DNA of 64,000 nucleotides from Lutimonas zeaxanthinifaciens (GCF_030503675.1 NZ_CP129964.1:372001-436000), one strand, 5' to 3'. Counted from the stretch's first letter, positions 27,248-36,544 are shown. Notes: generated by a model from the letters alone, not told the origin. Numbers and translations are program-made.

Positions 27248-28003
27248 ATGGATGACAAATTAGATTTAAGAACTCATTTATTTAACTATTACTCGGGAAC
27301 CTTAAGGGAAATATCAGATCTTAAATCGGAATTAAGAAAAGATTTTAATGACATTAAGGATTTTCCTGTTATAAAAGGTAAACAGTGCCTTTATGTAATG
27401 AACTGGGGCATTTCTAAAATTACATTTGCTAAAGGTGTAGAGGAAATGACCGGATATTCTGTAGATGATTTTGAGAAAAGGGTAATGGGTGAATTTATCC
27501 ACCCGGATGACAAACCGATCGTGGAAAGGATTATCAAAGGAGGTATGGATCATATCATCGATAATATGATCGACACCAATACGGTGCATCACTTAATGAC
27601 CTACCGGATTCAAAAAAAGAATGGAGAATACCTGAAAGTACTGAGAAAAACCTGTGTTTACGAAAGAGACGATAAAAATGTCATGCTCAGTAATCTTTCG
27701 ATGCTGACAGATATTTCCTTTATGAATAATTCAAACAAGGTCGATTGGGATTTGAGCATCAAAGACCTGAATATTGAAGACTTAAGAGAAAAAATTAAAA
27801 AAAGATTTCTTGGATTTTTTAGTGATCGGGAGATGGAAATTATCATGCTGATAAGAGATGGTCTATCAAGCAAAGAAATTGCCAACAAAGTGCATATAAG
27901 CAACCATACTGTTTCAACCCATCGAAAGAATATTTTAAGGAAGAGCGGTTGCCATAATTCGGCAGAACTGATGTCTTTCTGTAGGCAAAATGGAATATTT
28001 TAG
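27248..28003 (+). CDS. PAS-LuxR transcriptional regulator 1
   Basis: 251 residues. A central PAS fold (about 45-160: YVMNWGISKITFAKGVEEMTGYSVDDF...IHPDDKPIVERII...YRIQKKNGEYLKVLRKTCV) is followed by a C-terminal LuxR/GerE helix-turn-helix (about 188-250: FSDREMEIIMLIRDGLSSKEIA...SNHTVSTHRKNILRKSGCHNSAELMSF). No receiver domain is present, so signalling is probably by ligand or protein contact to PAS. A paralogue lies convergently 15 bp away. Given the dyad operators before nearby surface-protein genes, this pair is the best local candidate for binding them. Confidence 0.85.
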   Translation: MDDKLDLRTHLFNYYSGTLREISDLKSELRKDFNDIKDFPVIKGKQCLYVMNWGISKITFAKGVEEMTGYSVDDFEKRVMGEFIHPDDKPIVERIIKGGMDHIIDNMIDTNTVHHLMTYRIQKKNGEYLKVLRKTCVYERDDKNVMLSNLSMLTDISFMNNSNKVDWDLSIKDLNIEDLREKIKKRFLGFFSDREMEIIMLIRDGLSSKEIANKVHISNHTVSTHRKNILRKSGCHNSAELMSFCRQNGIF

Positions 28004-28018
28004 CGAGTCATGTCTATT

Positions 28019-28786
28019 CTAAATAATTCCATCCCGAATACACTTGGTGACTAAATGAACCGTGTTTTTCACATCCGCTTTTCTCAGAATATTTTTTCGA
28101 TGCGTTTTTACGGTGTGTTCAGAAATATATAATTGCTCAGCTATTTCTTTGATGGATAATCCTTTTGATATTAAATCGATAATTTCAACTTCTCTTCCTG
28201 AAAACTCGTTTTTTTCCTTTAATCCAATTTTATTTGTTGATTGGGAATAATAAGATGGATATTTAAAGCTAATGAAAGAAACCTTATGGTCTATAGGAGC
28301 TTTTAAATAGGATATGTCAGTGTGTACTCCGATAACTTTCATAAGCCTGCCATCATCTGTAACAGATAATGCTTTGGCCTGATGAAGAATTGTTTTCGTT
28401 ACACCTGATTTAGTCATAATTCTGTTCAGATAAACAACTTTATAATCGATGATTTGTTCAGGAGATATTTTTCTGAAAAGAAAATCAGAGGCCAGCCTCT
28501 CTTTGTCATGCATTCTGTTCAGATCCTCGGGGTGGTAACATTCTAGCATTTTTTCAAGTGAAAAATTTTCAGGATCGATTTCTAAAACCGTTTTCACTGC
28601 TTCAGAGACGTATTCCATTTTTAAAGTTGCAAAATTGAAGACATAGTAATAAAAGGAACCTGATGCAAAAAATTGACTAACGGTATCAATTATATTGTGA
28701 TCACTGTTAATGATTTCATCTTTATCAATATAATTTTGATCTCTCCAATATTTTTTGAGTTGATAAATACTCCGTGAATGATTCAA
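28019..28786 (-). CDS. PAS-LuxR transcriptional regulator 2
   Basis: 255 residues, paralogous to the convergent gene at 27248. A PAS-like sensor (about 45-165: YYYVFNFATLKMEYVSEAVKTVLEI...CYHPEDLNRMH) and a LuxR helix-turn-helix (about 193-255: FSGREVEIIDLISKGLSIKEIA...SEHTVKTHRKNILRKADVKNTVHLV) are clear. The frame has no ATG between an upstream stop and the TTG at 28786-28784, so translation probably starts at that TTG. It is transcribed away from the promoter that serves the 29.1-kb secreted-protein genes, with operator D in the shared intergenic region. Confidence 0.85.
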   Translation of the reverse strand: MNHSRSIYQLKKYWRDQNYIDKDEIINSDHNIIDTVSQFFASGSFYYYVFNFATLKMEYVSEAVKTVLEIDPENFSLEKMLECYHPEDLNRMHDKERLASDFLFRKISPEQIIDYKVVYLNRIMTKSGVTKTILHQAKALSVTDDGRLMKVIGVHTDISYLKAPIDHKVSFISFKYPSYYSQSTNKIGLKEKNEFSGREVEIIDLISKGLSIKEIAEQLYISEHTVKTHRKNILRKADVKNTVHLVTKCIRDGII

Positions 28787-28932
28787 TGAAATTAAATTTT
28801 GGTTAGTTGATAGTTAAAAATAATGAAAAAGAATAACTAAACATATCATTGAGAACTCTCTTTGATAATTAATCTTGATATTTCATCCTGAATTTTGGTC
28901 TATTCGTCCTAAGTAACTCTCAATTTGGACCA

Positions 28933-28982
28933 AATACCCATTTAAGGGTATTGACATGAACTATCCCCGAAGTATATCTTGC
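28933..28982 (+). promoter_or_regulatory. Operator and promoter D (perfect dyad)
   Basis: A perfect inverted repeat AATACCC-ATTTAA-GGGTATT at 28933-28952 overlaps the -33 TTG (28951-28953). A -7-like TATCTTGC at 28975-28982 follows after 21 bp. The dyad ATACYC-N6-GRGTAT and its position over -33 match promoters A, B and C, though the sequence left of the dyad differs. The likely transcript covers the 29.08-kb and 29.5-kb genes after a leader of about 95 bases. Confidence 0.65.
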
Positions 28983-29081
28983 ATTTGAAACAATTAACCC
29001 CCAAGTTCACGAAAACTGATTCCTACATATCACTAACTGATTCATTCTCATTTGGGGGTGATATTAACCTTAAAACCCTCC

Positions 29082-29495
29082 ATGATGAAAAAAAAAGTAC
29101 TCTGCCTGGTTCTGACGCTTTTCCTGGTCAGTCTGGCCAGTTATAACCTTTCAGCCCAAAACTACGATCCCCTCAGTCCCGATATTGAATGGAAGCCCCT
29201 TCTGGAGCAGAAGCAGGTGACTATTCTATATGCCATTGGAAAATGTGATGCTACTGACAAACTGTTTCTGAAAGTGACAAACATGAATTCCGGTTTCGCG
29301 GTGACTCATTTTATGCTGACAACCAATCAAAGTACGATAAGCATTCCTGTTCTTTTATCAATTGAATCGCGTCAAGAACTGGACATCAATTGCGTGAATC
29401 AGTTTCAGATTCCCGAACTGCTCACTTTTGAAATAAGCAGTGCTTCGTCTTTTACATGCGCTGCCAGCGAAGTTAAAATTGATCTATACCCTTAA
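29082..29495 (+). CDS. Small secreted protein of unknown function
   Basis: About 137 residues starting at the ATG at 29082 (or 29085). A signal peptide ends near residue 27 (YNLSAQ). The mature part is a short beta-rich domain with three cysteines (KCDATDKLFLKVTNM...INCVNQF...SFTCAASEVKIDLYP), possibly an Ig-like strand-exchange fold. It lies 12 bp before the 2046-residue T9SS protein and is almost certainly in the same operon, so it may be a partner or accessory of that surface protein. Confidence 0.7.
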   Translation: MMKKKVLCLVLTLFLVSLASYNLSAQNYDPLSPDIEWKPLLEQKQVTILYAIGKCDATDKLFLKVTNMNSGFAVTHFMLTTNQSTISIPVLLSIESRQELDINCVNQFQIPELLTFEISSASSFTCAASEVKIDLYP

Positions 29496-29507
29496 ATCGC
29501 GGAAATC

Positions 29508-32500
29508 ATGAAAAACAAATATTCACAGAATGTATGGATAGGTCAATTCTCAACTTTCAATAAATTGTATCGCCTGATTTTAATGCTGGTTTTCCTTATC
29601 CCAATGAAAATGAGCGGGCAAGATGACATGTATGGAATGACACGGGCGGGGGGCTCAGACGACCTTGGAACAATTTTTAAAGTGGATGGTGAAGGTAACA
29701 ATCAAGCTCTAACTTCATTTAATACAAATTATCCCGGTGGTCTTCCCTTTGAAAACCTCACCCAGGCCGATAACGGGAAACTCTATGGAATGACATATGT
29801 GGGAGGAACCTCTGATCAAGGCGTGATCTTTGAATATGACCCCGTAACCGGAATGTATTCCAAAAAATTCGACTTTAATAACACCAACGGCGCCCGCCCC
29901 CAGGGAAGCCTTACCCGGGCCGATAACGGAATATTCTATGGAATGACATACCATGGAGGAGCCTTTAGTCGCGGCGTGCTCTTTGAATACGACCCAACAG
30001 CCGGAACCTATACCAAAAAAATCGATTTTAATGGTATAAACGGACAGAATCCATACGGAAGTCTCACACTAGCTGATAGCGGTAAACTCTATGGTATGAC
30101 TGTTAGTGGAGGAACATATGGCCAAGGTGTGCTCTTTGAATACGACCCAACAGCCGGAACCTATACCAAAAAAATCGATTTTAATGGTTCAAACGGCGCC
30201 AGGCCCCAGGGAAGCCTTACCCAGGCCCCTAACGGAAAACTCTATGGAATGACATATGTGGGAGGAACATATGGCCAAGGCGTGCTCTTTGAATATGACC
30301 CTTCAACAGGAAACTATACCAAAAAAATCGATTTTAATGGTACAAACGGCGCCAGGCCCCAGGGAAGCCTTACCCAGGCCGCTAATGGGAAACTCTATGG
30401 AATGACTGCTAATGGAGGAGTCTTTGATCGAGGCGTGCTCTTTGAATACGACCCAACAGCTGGAACCGATACTAAAAAAATCGACTTTGATTTAACCAAC
30501 GGCGCCAATCCCTATGGAAGTCTTACCCAGGCCGCTAATGGAAAACTATATGGAATGACTGTTAATGGAGGAGTCTTTGGTCGCGGCGTGCTGTTTGAAT
30601 ATGTCCCCACAACCGAAACCTATACCAAAAAATTCGACTTTGATTTAACCAACGGCGCCAATCCCTTTGGAAGCCTCACCCAGACCGTTAACGGCAAACT
30701 TTACGGAATGACTCGTAATGGGGGAGCAAGTTTCCGAGGCGTTCTCTTCGAATATGATCCCACTACCGGAAACTATACCAAAAAACTCGATTTTAATTAC
30801 GCCCCGAAAGGTGCTAACCCCAATGGAGGCCTCACCCATGCAGATAACGGCAATCTCTATGGAATGACTCTTAATGGAGGAGTCTTTGGTCGCGGCGTGC
30901 TCTTTGAATATGATCCCGTGACCGGAACCTATACCAAAAAACACGACTTTGATTTAACTAACGGCGCCAATCCCTATGGAAGTCTTATCCAGGCCTCTAA
31001 TGGAAAACTCTACGGAATGACTAGTAATGGTGGAACATATTTCCGAGGCGTGCTTTTTGAATATGACCCTTCAACCGGAAGCTATACCAAAAAAATCGAT
31101 TTTAATGGTACAAACGGACAGAATCCATACGGAAGTCTTATCCAGGCCGTGAATGGAAAACTCTACGGGATGACTTCTTCTGGAGGAGCATCGGTTCGCG
31201 GCGTGCTGTTTGAATACGACCCAACAGCTGGAACTTATACCAAAAAGCTCGATTTTAATGGTACAAACGGTCAGAATCCATATGGAAGCCCCACCCAGGC
31301 CGCTAACGGCAAACTCTATGGAATGACATTTTTGGGAGGAACATCTAATCGCGGCGTGCTGTTTGAATATGACCCCGCAACAGGAAGCTATATTAAAAAA
31401 ATCGATTTTAATGGCGCTTCCAACGGCGATATTCCTCGAGGAGGTCTGACCCCGGCCACTAACGGAAAACTCTACGGAATGACAGTTGGTGGAGGAAGCG
31501 CTGGGCGAGGAGTGTTGTTTGAATACGACCCAATAGCCGGAACCTATACCAAAAAGCTCGATTTTGATGGTATCAATGGTCAGAATCCATATGGAAGCCT
31601 CACCCAGGCCGCGAATGGAAAACTCTACGGAATGACTCTATCTGGAGGAACAACTTATGGCGGCGTGCTGTTCGAATATGACCTATCAACAGGAGGCTAT
31701 ATTAAAAAAATCGATTTTAATGGCGCTAACGGACAAAATCCATATGGAAGCCTTGTCCAAATAAATTCAGGATGCATTGCAGGGGCTCCAACCCCTGATA
31801 TATCCCAACTGAAAGATTTAGAAGATCAATGCTCTGTAGAAGAACCCGAAGCTCCAACGGCGACGAATAACTGTGGTGAAACACTTATCGGCACCACCGA
31901 GACTGTTTTCCCTATATCTGAACAAGGTGAAACCACCATCATTTGGACATTTGACGATGGAAATGGCAATGTGTCAACTCAATCACAAAAGGTTATAATT
32001 ACAGATACCGAAAAACCTAAGTTTGATGCGGCCTCTCTACCCACCGATCAGCTCGGTGTCGATATGGACGCCAAGGCCTGTGGAGCCACCATCACCTTTG
32101 CTGATCCAACAGCTACTGATAACTGTGACCCTACCGTTACCGTGGTCAGAACAGATAACACCAACTTAAACTCGGGTGACCTCTTCCCTGAAGGGGAAAC
32201 CATTATCAGTTATAAAGTAACAGATGCTGCCAGTAATGAAAGTACCTACAGTTTCAAAGTATCGGTCAATCCCGATGCTGAGAAACCTGAATTTGTCGTG
32301 GCCTCTCTACCCACCGATCAGCTCGGTGTCGATATGGACGCCAAGGCCTGTGGAGCCGCCATTACCTTTGCTGATCCAACAGCTACTGATAACTGTGACC
32401 CTACCGTTACCGTGGTCAGAACAGATAACACCAACTTGAACTCCGGTGACCTGTTTCCTGAAGGAGAAACCATTATCAGTTATAAAGTAACAGATGCTGC

Positions 32501-35500
32501 CAGTAATGAAAGTACCTACAGTTTCAAAGTATCGGTCAATCCCGATGCTGAGAAACCTGAATTTGTCGTGGCCTCTCTACCCACCGATCAGCTCGGTGTC
32601 GATATGGACGCCAAGGCCTGTGGAGCCACTATCACCTTTGCCGATCCAACAGCTACTGATAACTGTGACCCTTCCCTCACCGTGGTGCGTAGCGACAACA
32701 CAGGTCTGAACTCCGGAGACCTGTTCCCTGAAGGAGAAACCATTATCAGTTATAAAGTAACAGATACTGCCAGTAATGAAAGTACCTACAGTTTCAAAGT
32801 ATCGGTCAATCCCGATGCTGAGAAACCTGAATTTGTCGTGGCCTCTCTACCCACCGATCAGCTCGGTGTCGATATGGACGCCAAGGCCTGTGGAGCAACC
32901 ATTACCTTTGCTGATCCAACAGCTACGGATAACTGTGACCCTACCGTTACCGTGGTCAGAACAGATAACACCAACTTGAACTCCGGTGACCTGTTTCCTG
33001 AAGGAGAAACCATTATCAGTTATAAAGTAACAGATGCTGCCAGTAATGAAAGTACCTACAGTTTCAAAGTATCGGTCAATCCCGATGCTGAGAAACCTGA
33101 ATTTGTCGTGGCCTCTCTACCCACCGATCAGCTCGGTGTCGATATGGACGCCGGGGCCTGTGGAGCAACCATCACCTTTGCCGATCCAACAGCTACTGAT
33201 AACTGTGACCCTACCGTTACCGTGGTCAGAACAGATAACACCAACTTGAACTCGGGTGACCTGTTTCCTGAAGGAGAAACCATTATCAGTTATAAAGTAA
33301 CAGATGCTGCTAGTAATGAAAGTACCTACAGTTTCAAAGTATCGGTCAATCCCGATGCTGAGAAACCTGAATTTGTCGTGGCCTCTCTACCCACCGATCA
33401 GCTCGGTGTCGATATGGACGCCAAGGCCTGTGGAGCCGCCATTACCTTTGCTGATCCAACAGCTACGGATAACTGTGACCCTACCGTTACCGTGGTCAGA
33501 ACAGATAACACCAACTTGAACTCCGGTGACCTGTTTCCTGAAGGAGAAACCATTATCAGTTATAAAGTAACAGATGCTGCCAGTAATGAAAGTACCTACA
33601 GTTTCAAAGTATCGGTCAATCCCGATGCTGAGAAACCTGAATTTGTCGTGGCCTCTCTACCCACCGATCAGCTCGGTGTCGATATGGACGCCGGGGCCTG
33701 TGGAGCAACCATCACCTTTGCCGATCCAACAGCTACTGATAACTGTGACCCTACCGTTACCGTGGTCAGAACAGATAACACCAACTTGAACTCGGGTGAC
33801 CTGTTTCCTGAAGGAGAAACCATTATCAGTTATAAAGTAACAGATGCTGCCAGTAATGAAAGTACCTACAGTTTCAAAGTATCGGTCAATCCTGATAAAG
33901 AGAAACCAGTTATTAGTTGTGCCGGTGCCGTTACAGTAGCAACAGATAAAGGATTCTGTACCGCAAGTAACGTTAATCTGGGAACTCCTCAATTCAGCGA
34001 CAACTGCTCTGATGTAACAGTGAGCAATGATGCTCCCACTGTCTTCCCATATGGAATCACAGATGTAACATGGACGGCAACAGACCAAGCGGGTAACAAA
34101 TCGACCTGCATTCAAAAAGTAATCGTGAATAAAGTGATGACGATTACAAGTATTGATGTCAACATAACGTCCCAGCAATACAGTGACAAGGTTACTTTTA
34201 CTGCGAACATCAAGCAAGGTGAATGCAGTATAGCTGGACAAGCGGCCCAAACCGTTTCCTTTTTCGCGGGCACCCAAAATTTGGGCACGGTTAACCTGAC
34301 GAAAAGCGGTGAGAAGTTGATCGGAACCTTAACAGCTCCTTTGCTTGAGAGTCCCTCCCAACCCTCAAACGGTCAAATGGCTCCCGGAGTTCATGTCGTA
34401 GAGGCCCGATTTGGTGGTGTGAATTCTAATTTTACGGTTTCCAACCCTAAAACAAGTATCAATATCCTGCGAGAGGATGCCATTGTTGAATATACGGGCC
34501 AAACTCTTCAAGCCACAGAAAGTTCAAAATCAGGTTTGGCAACCATTCAACTAAGCGCAAATATTCAGGATATCACTGCAACCAACACTCTCATCGATCC
34601 AGATGCTGGTGATATCAGAAATGCAAAAGTGAAATTCGTTAATCGTGATACGAATTCTGACATTTCCGGTTGGATTCAGGTCCAGGACCTACTGAACAGT
34701 TCAGATTCAAAAACCGGTGCTATCTCCTTTAATTGGAATGTAGATATTGGTTCTCAGGAATCAGAATCTTTCACATTGGGAATATTGGTAGACTCCGGAT
34801 ATTACTATCGAAATAGTTCAGATGATAATGTATTGATTACCGTATACAAACCCGTCGGTGATTTTATTACGGGTGGAGGTTTTATTATACCTTTAAATGC
34901 TTCAGGAAGCTATGTTACAGGAATTGGACTCAAAACAAATTTTGGTTTCAACGTAAAGTACAATAAAAAAGGCACCAAGCTAAGAGGACATATGAACGTC
35001 ATTTTCAGAAGTCAGGAAAATGATGGTTTGCATACATATCAGATAAAAGGAAATGCCATTCAGTCTCTAGGTGTAAATATTGCAGACAACGAAATGAAAA
35101 CAGCAGAATTCATAACAAAATCCAATTTGAAGGATATCACTGATCCATTGAATCCAATCGACTTAGGTGGTAATCTTACTTTAAAAGTCGTTATGACCGA
35201 TAGAGGTGAACCAGGTATGGATGACTCGATTGCAATTGAACTTACTAACAAAAGGAATAAGCTGTTGTACTCCAGCTCTTGGACGGGTATCAATACGGCG
35301 CAAACAACTATTGGTGGAGGAAATGTTTTGGTTCATAGCGGTTTTAGTCTTGGATATGGAGAAACAGTTGTTAAAGCAACTGTAAACAAAGAAATTATAA
35401 AAGATATTTTCAAAGTTAATTCATGGCCAAATCCATCAGACAATTACTTTAATATTGAATTTAAAACTTCAAACTTTGAAGATATGATCAATATTTACGT

Positions 35501-35648
35501 ATTTGATCTAGCCGGTAGAATGATTCTTAAAAAGCAAAGTTTGCCTAATGCAAAGCTTGAGCTAGGAAGTTCATTTACTTCAGGAATTTATCTGGTCAAA
35601 GTAATTCAGGGTGATAAAAATGAGCAATTGAGATTGATTCGAAAATAG
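29508..35648 (+). CDS. Giant T9SS surface protein: GloVer repeats and seven HYR repeats
   Basis: 2046 residues. An N-terminal signal (RLILMLVFLIPMKMSGQ, ending ~residue 37) precedes 14 GloVer-type repeats of about 47-50 residues (LYGMTxxGGxxxxGVLFEYDPxTGxYTKKxDFNGxNG, about 40-755). A short HYR-like module follows. Then come seven consecutive 90-residue HYR repeats (about 842-1462: SLPTDQLGVDMDAKACGATI...DNCDPTVTVV...EGETIISYKVTD), another HYR (about 1463-1545), Ig-like domains, a beta domain beginning GDFITGGGFIIP (~1785), and a T9SS sorting tail (SWPNPSDNYF...GIYLVKVIQGDKNEQLRLIRK). GloVer repeats are expected to form a propeller-like structure and HYR repeats a rod. Likely a surface adhesin. 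Confidence 0.87.
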   Translation: MKNKYSQNVWIGQFSTFNKLYRLILMLVFLIPMKMSGQDDMYGMTRAGGSDDLGTIFKVDGEGNNQALTSFNTNYPGGLPFENLTQADNGKLYGMTYVGGTSDQGVIFEYDPVTGMYSKKFDFNNTNGARPQGSLTRADNGIFYGMTYHGGAFSRGVLFEYDPTAGTYTKKIDFNGINGQNPYGSLTLADSGKLYGMTVSGGTYGQGVLFEYDPTAGTYTKKIDFNGSNGARPQGSLTQAPNGKLYGMTYVGGTYGQGVLFEYDPSTGNYTKKIDFNGTNGARPQGSLTQAANGKLYGMTANGGVFDRGVLFEYDPTAGTDTKKIDFDLTNGANPYGSLTQAANGKLYGMTVNGGVFGRGVLFEYVPTTETYTKKFDFDLTNGANPFGSLTQTVNGKLYGMTRNGGASFRGVLFEYDPTTGNYTKKLDFNYAPKGANPNGGLTHADNGNLYGMTLNGGVFGRGVLFEYDPVTGTYTKKHDFDLTNGANPYGSLIQASNGKLYGMTSNGGTYFRGVLFEYDPSTGSYTKKIDFNGTNGQNPYGSLIQAVNGKLYGMTSSGGASVRGVLFEYDPTAGTYTKKLDFNGTNGQNPYGSPTQAANGKLYGMTFLGGTSNRGVLFEYDPATGSYIKKIDFNGASNGDIPRGGLTPATNGKLYGMTVGGGSAGRGVLFEYDPIAGTYTKKLDFDGINGQNPYGSLTQAANGKLYGMTLSGGTTYGGVLFEYDLSTGGYIKKIDFNGANGQNPYGSLVQINSGCIAGAPTPDISQLKDLEDQCSVEEPEAPTATNNCGETLIGTTETVFPISEQGETTIIWTFDDGNGNVSTQSQKVIITDTEKPKFDAASLPTDQLGVDMDAKACGATITFADPTATDNCDPTVTVVRTDNTNLNSGDLFPEGETIISYKVTDAASNESTYSFKVSVNPDAEKPEFVVASLPTDQLGVDMDAKACGAAITFADPTATDNCDPTVTVVRTDNTNLNSGDLFPEGETIISYKVTDAASNESTYSFKVSVNPDAEKPEFVVASLPTDQLGVDMDAKACGATITFADPTATDNCDPSLTVVRSDNTGLNSGDLFPEGETIISYKVTDTASNESTYSFKVSVNPDAEKPEFVVASLPTDQLGVDMDAKACGATITFADPTATDNCDPTVTVVRTDNTNLNSGDLFPEGETIISYKVTDAASNESTYSFKVSVNPDAEKPEFVVASLPTDQLGVDMDAGACGATITFADPTATDNCDPTVTVVRTDNTNLNSGDLFPEGETIISYKVTDAASNESTYSFKVSVNPDAEKPEFVVASLPTDQLGVDMDAKACGAAITFADPTATDNCDPTVTVVRTDNTNLNSGDLFPEGETIISYKVTDAASNESTYSFKVSVNPDAEKPEFVVASLPTDQLGVDMDAGACGATITFADPTATDNCDPTVTVVRTDNTNLNSGDLFPEGETIISYKVTDAASNESTYSFKVSVNPDKEKPVISCAGAVTVATDKGFCTASNVNLGTPQFSDNCSDVTVSNDAPTVFPYGITDVTWTATDQAGNKSTCIQKVIVNKVMTITSIDVNITSQQYSDKVTFTANIKQGECSIAGQAAQTVSFFAGTQNLGTVNLTKSGEKLIGTLTAPLLESPSQPSNGQMAPGVHVVEARFGGVNSNFTVSNPKTSINILREDAIVEYTGQTLQATESSKSGLATIQLSANIQDITATNTLIDPDAGDIRNAKVKFVNRDTNSDISGWIQVQDLLNSSDSKTGAISFNWNVDIGSQESESFTLGILVDSGYYYRNSSDDNVLITVYKPVGDFITGGGFIIPLNASGSYVTGIGLKTNFGFNVKYNKKGTKLRGHMNVIFRSQENDGLHTYQIKGNAIQSLGVNIADNEMKTAEFITKSNLKDITDPLNPIDLGGNLTLKVVMTDRGEPGMDDSIAIELTNKRNKLLYSSSWTGINTAQTTIGGGNVLVHSGFSLGYGETVVKATVNKEIIKDIFKVNSWPNPSDNYFNIEFKTSNFEDMINIYVFDLAGRMILKKQSLPNAKLELGSSFTSGIYLVKVIQGDKNEQLRLIRK
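29626..31760 (+). repeat. Fourteen GloVer-type repeats (about 141-150 bp each)
   Basis: Tandem in-frame repeats with the invariant core YGMT..GG....GVLFEYDP and a variable second half. Several units share long identical DNA stretches, indicating recent duplication or gene conversion between units, while the residue pair after GG (TY, VF, AS, TS) varies most and may form a variable surface. Confidence 0.9.
32030..33894 (+). repeat. Seven nearly identical 270-bp HYR-coding repeats
   Basis: The marker string CCACCGATCAGCTCGGTG recurs at 32041, 32311, 32581, 32851, 33121, 33391 and 33661, an exact 270-bp period. Units differ by only a few bases; unit 3 is the most diverged (PSLTVVRSDNTGL), and units 5 and 7 share the same DAGACGAT variant, suggesting duplication of a two-unit block. 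Such an array should change copy number easily by recombination. Confidence 0.95.
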
Positions 35649-36107
35649 ACTCGATCTATTTATCTTAGAAATTACAAGAGCCTTAAAATCATGCATGGTT
35701 TTTCTAACTCATAGTTAAAAAAGTAGATTATAATTTTTGGTTTTATTTTATATTTGATGGTTAATTTTGGAACAAACTACCCAGAACTCGATTATTCCGT
35801 TACAAAGAAAAAATTAGAAAGAATCTATTATGTTGGTATTCTTTTTATGTATTTCTGCTTGATATATTTGATTTATTTATTGGCTCACTCATACTTTTAG
35901 TTTGGCAAAAAGGAAGGATAATTAAATGAACCTCATATCTTACTGCTTAGAACAGTATCAAAGACTTAGGTTGAACTAAACATGACTTTTCGATTTAACA
36001 AATAGGCTTGTATTTATTCCCCTTCTTGATTAATTGTCGAAAGTTGGGGGCGATATTCCTAATAGTTCTGAACACCCTTAAAGTGTAAAATGTTTAGTAA
36101 TATAGAA
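35649..36107. other. Intergenic region after the giant adhesin
   Basis: About 460 bp of A+T-rich sequence with no supportable gene. The only feature noted is TTGGGGGCGATATT near 36048-36061, which nearly matches TTGGGGGTGATATT in the leader of the 29.08-kb gene. Confidence 0.5.
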
Positions 36108-36112
36108 AAAAG

Positions 36113-36151
36113 AAAACCTTAACTCGCTATAAAATAGTTTGTTAAGGTTTT
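36113..36151 (-). terminator. Terminator downstream of the tRNA genes
   Basis: An inverted repeat, AAAACCTTAAC (36113-36123) and GTTAAGGTTTT (36141-36151), with a T-run in the minus-strand transcript (A-rich on the plus strand upstream of 36113). Placed immediately 3' of tRNA-Leu. Confidence 0.75.
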
Positions 36152-36157
36152 TCTCTG

Positions 36158-36243
36158 TACTCGGAGCGGGACTTGAACCCGCACGGACATTACTGTCCAT
36201 TGGATTTTAAGTCCAACGTGTCTACCAATTCCACCATCCGAGC
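36158..36243 (-). tRNA. tRNA-Leu (TAA anticodon)
   Basis: An 86-base minus-strand gene. The acceptor stem GCTCGGA pairs with TCCGAGT, the anticodon loop has TAA in ACTTAAAAT, there is a long type II variable arm (GGACAGTAATGTCC), and the T-loop is GGTTCAAGTCC. CCA is not encoded. Transcribed together with tRNA-Gly 26 bp upstream. Confidence 0.95.
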
Positions 36244-36269
36244 CTGTGTTTTTGGTTTTAGTAATGCAG

Positions 36270-36341
36270 AGCGAAAGACGGGATTTGAACCCGCGACCCT
36301 CACCTTGGCAAGGTGATGCTCTACCCCTGAGCTACTTTCGC
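36270..36341 (-). tRNA. tRNA-Gly (GCC anticodon)
   Basis: A 72-base minus-strand gene. The acceptor stem GCGAAAG pairs with CTTTCGC, the D-loop has AGCTCAGGGGTAGAGC, the anticodon GCC lies in CTTGCCAAG, and the T-loop is GGTTCAAATCC. CCA is not encoded. Confidence 0.95.
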
Positions 36342-36509
36342 ATAAATTTTTATTCAATGAACAAATCGATGTCTATCATCTGAACCTAAGAACGAAAGAA
36401 TGACCTCTTTCTGCTTAGGAGGCGCAAATTTAAAACATTTTCATAAATCCCAAAGGATTTTCGATCATATTTTTCAGTTTTTTTTATATGGTTAATCTCA
36501 ATTAATGGA

Positions 36510-36517
36510 TATATTTG
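36510..36517 (+). promoter_or_regulatory. -7 box (TATATTTG) of the cyoE cluster
   Basis: Exact TAnnTTTG match, 28 bases before the cyoE start codon. No clear TTG at -33. Likely start of the oxidase-assembly transcript. Confidence 0.5.
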
Positions 36518-36544
36518 CAGCGATTTTAAGAACAGGCGATTAAC

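Noticed and set aside
32030-33894. Non-coding tandem repeat or assembly artefact taken as a mobile element
   Set aside because: The units code continuously for HYR domains in one long frame; assembly error cannot be excluded but is not evident.
33657-34277. A 206-codon open frame on the minus strand
   Set aside because: It lies wholly inside the adhesin gene and mirrors its repeats; no promoter or family match.
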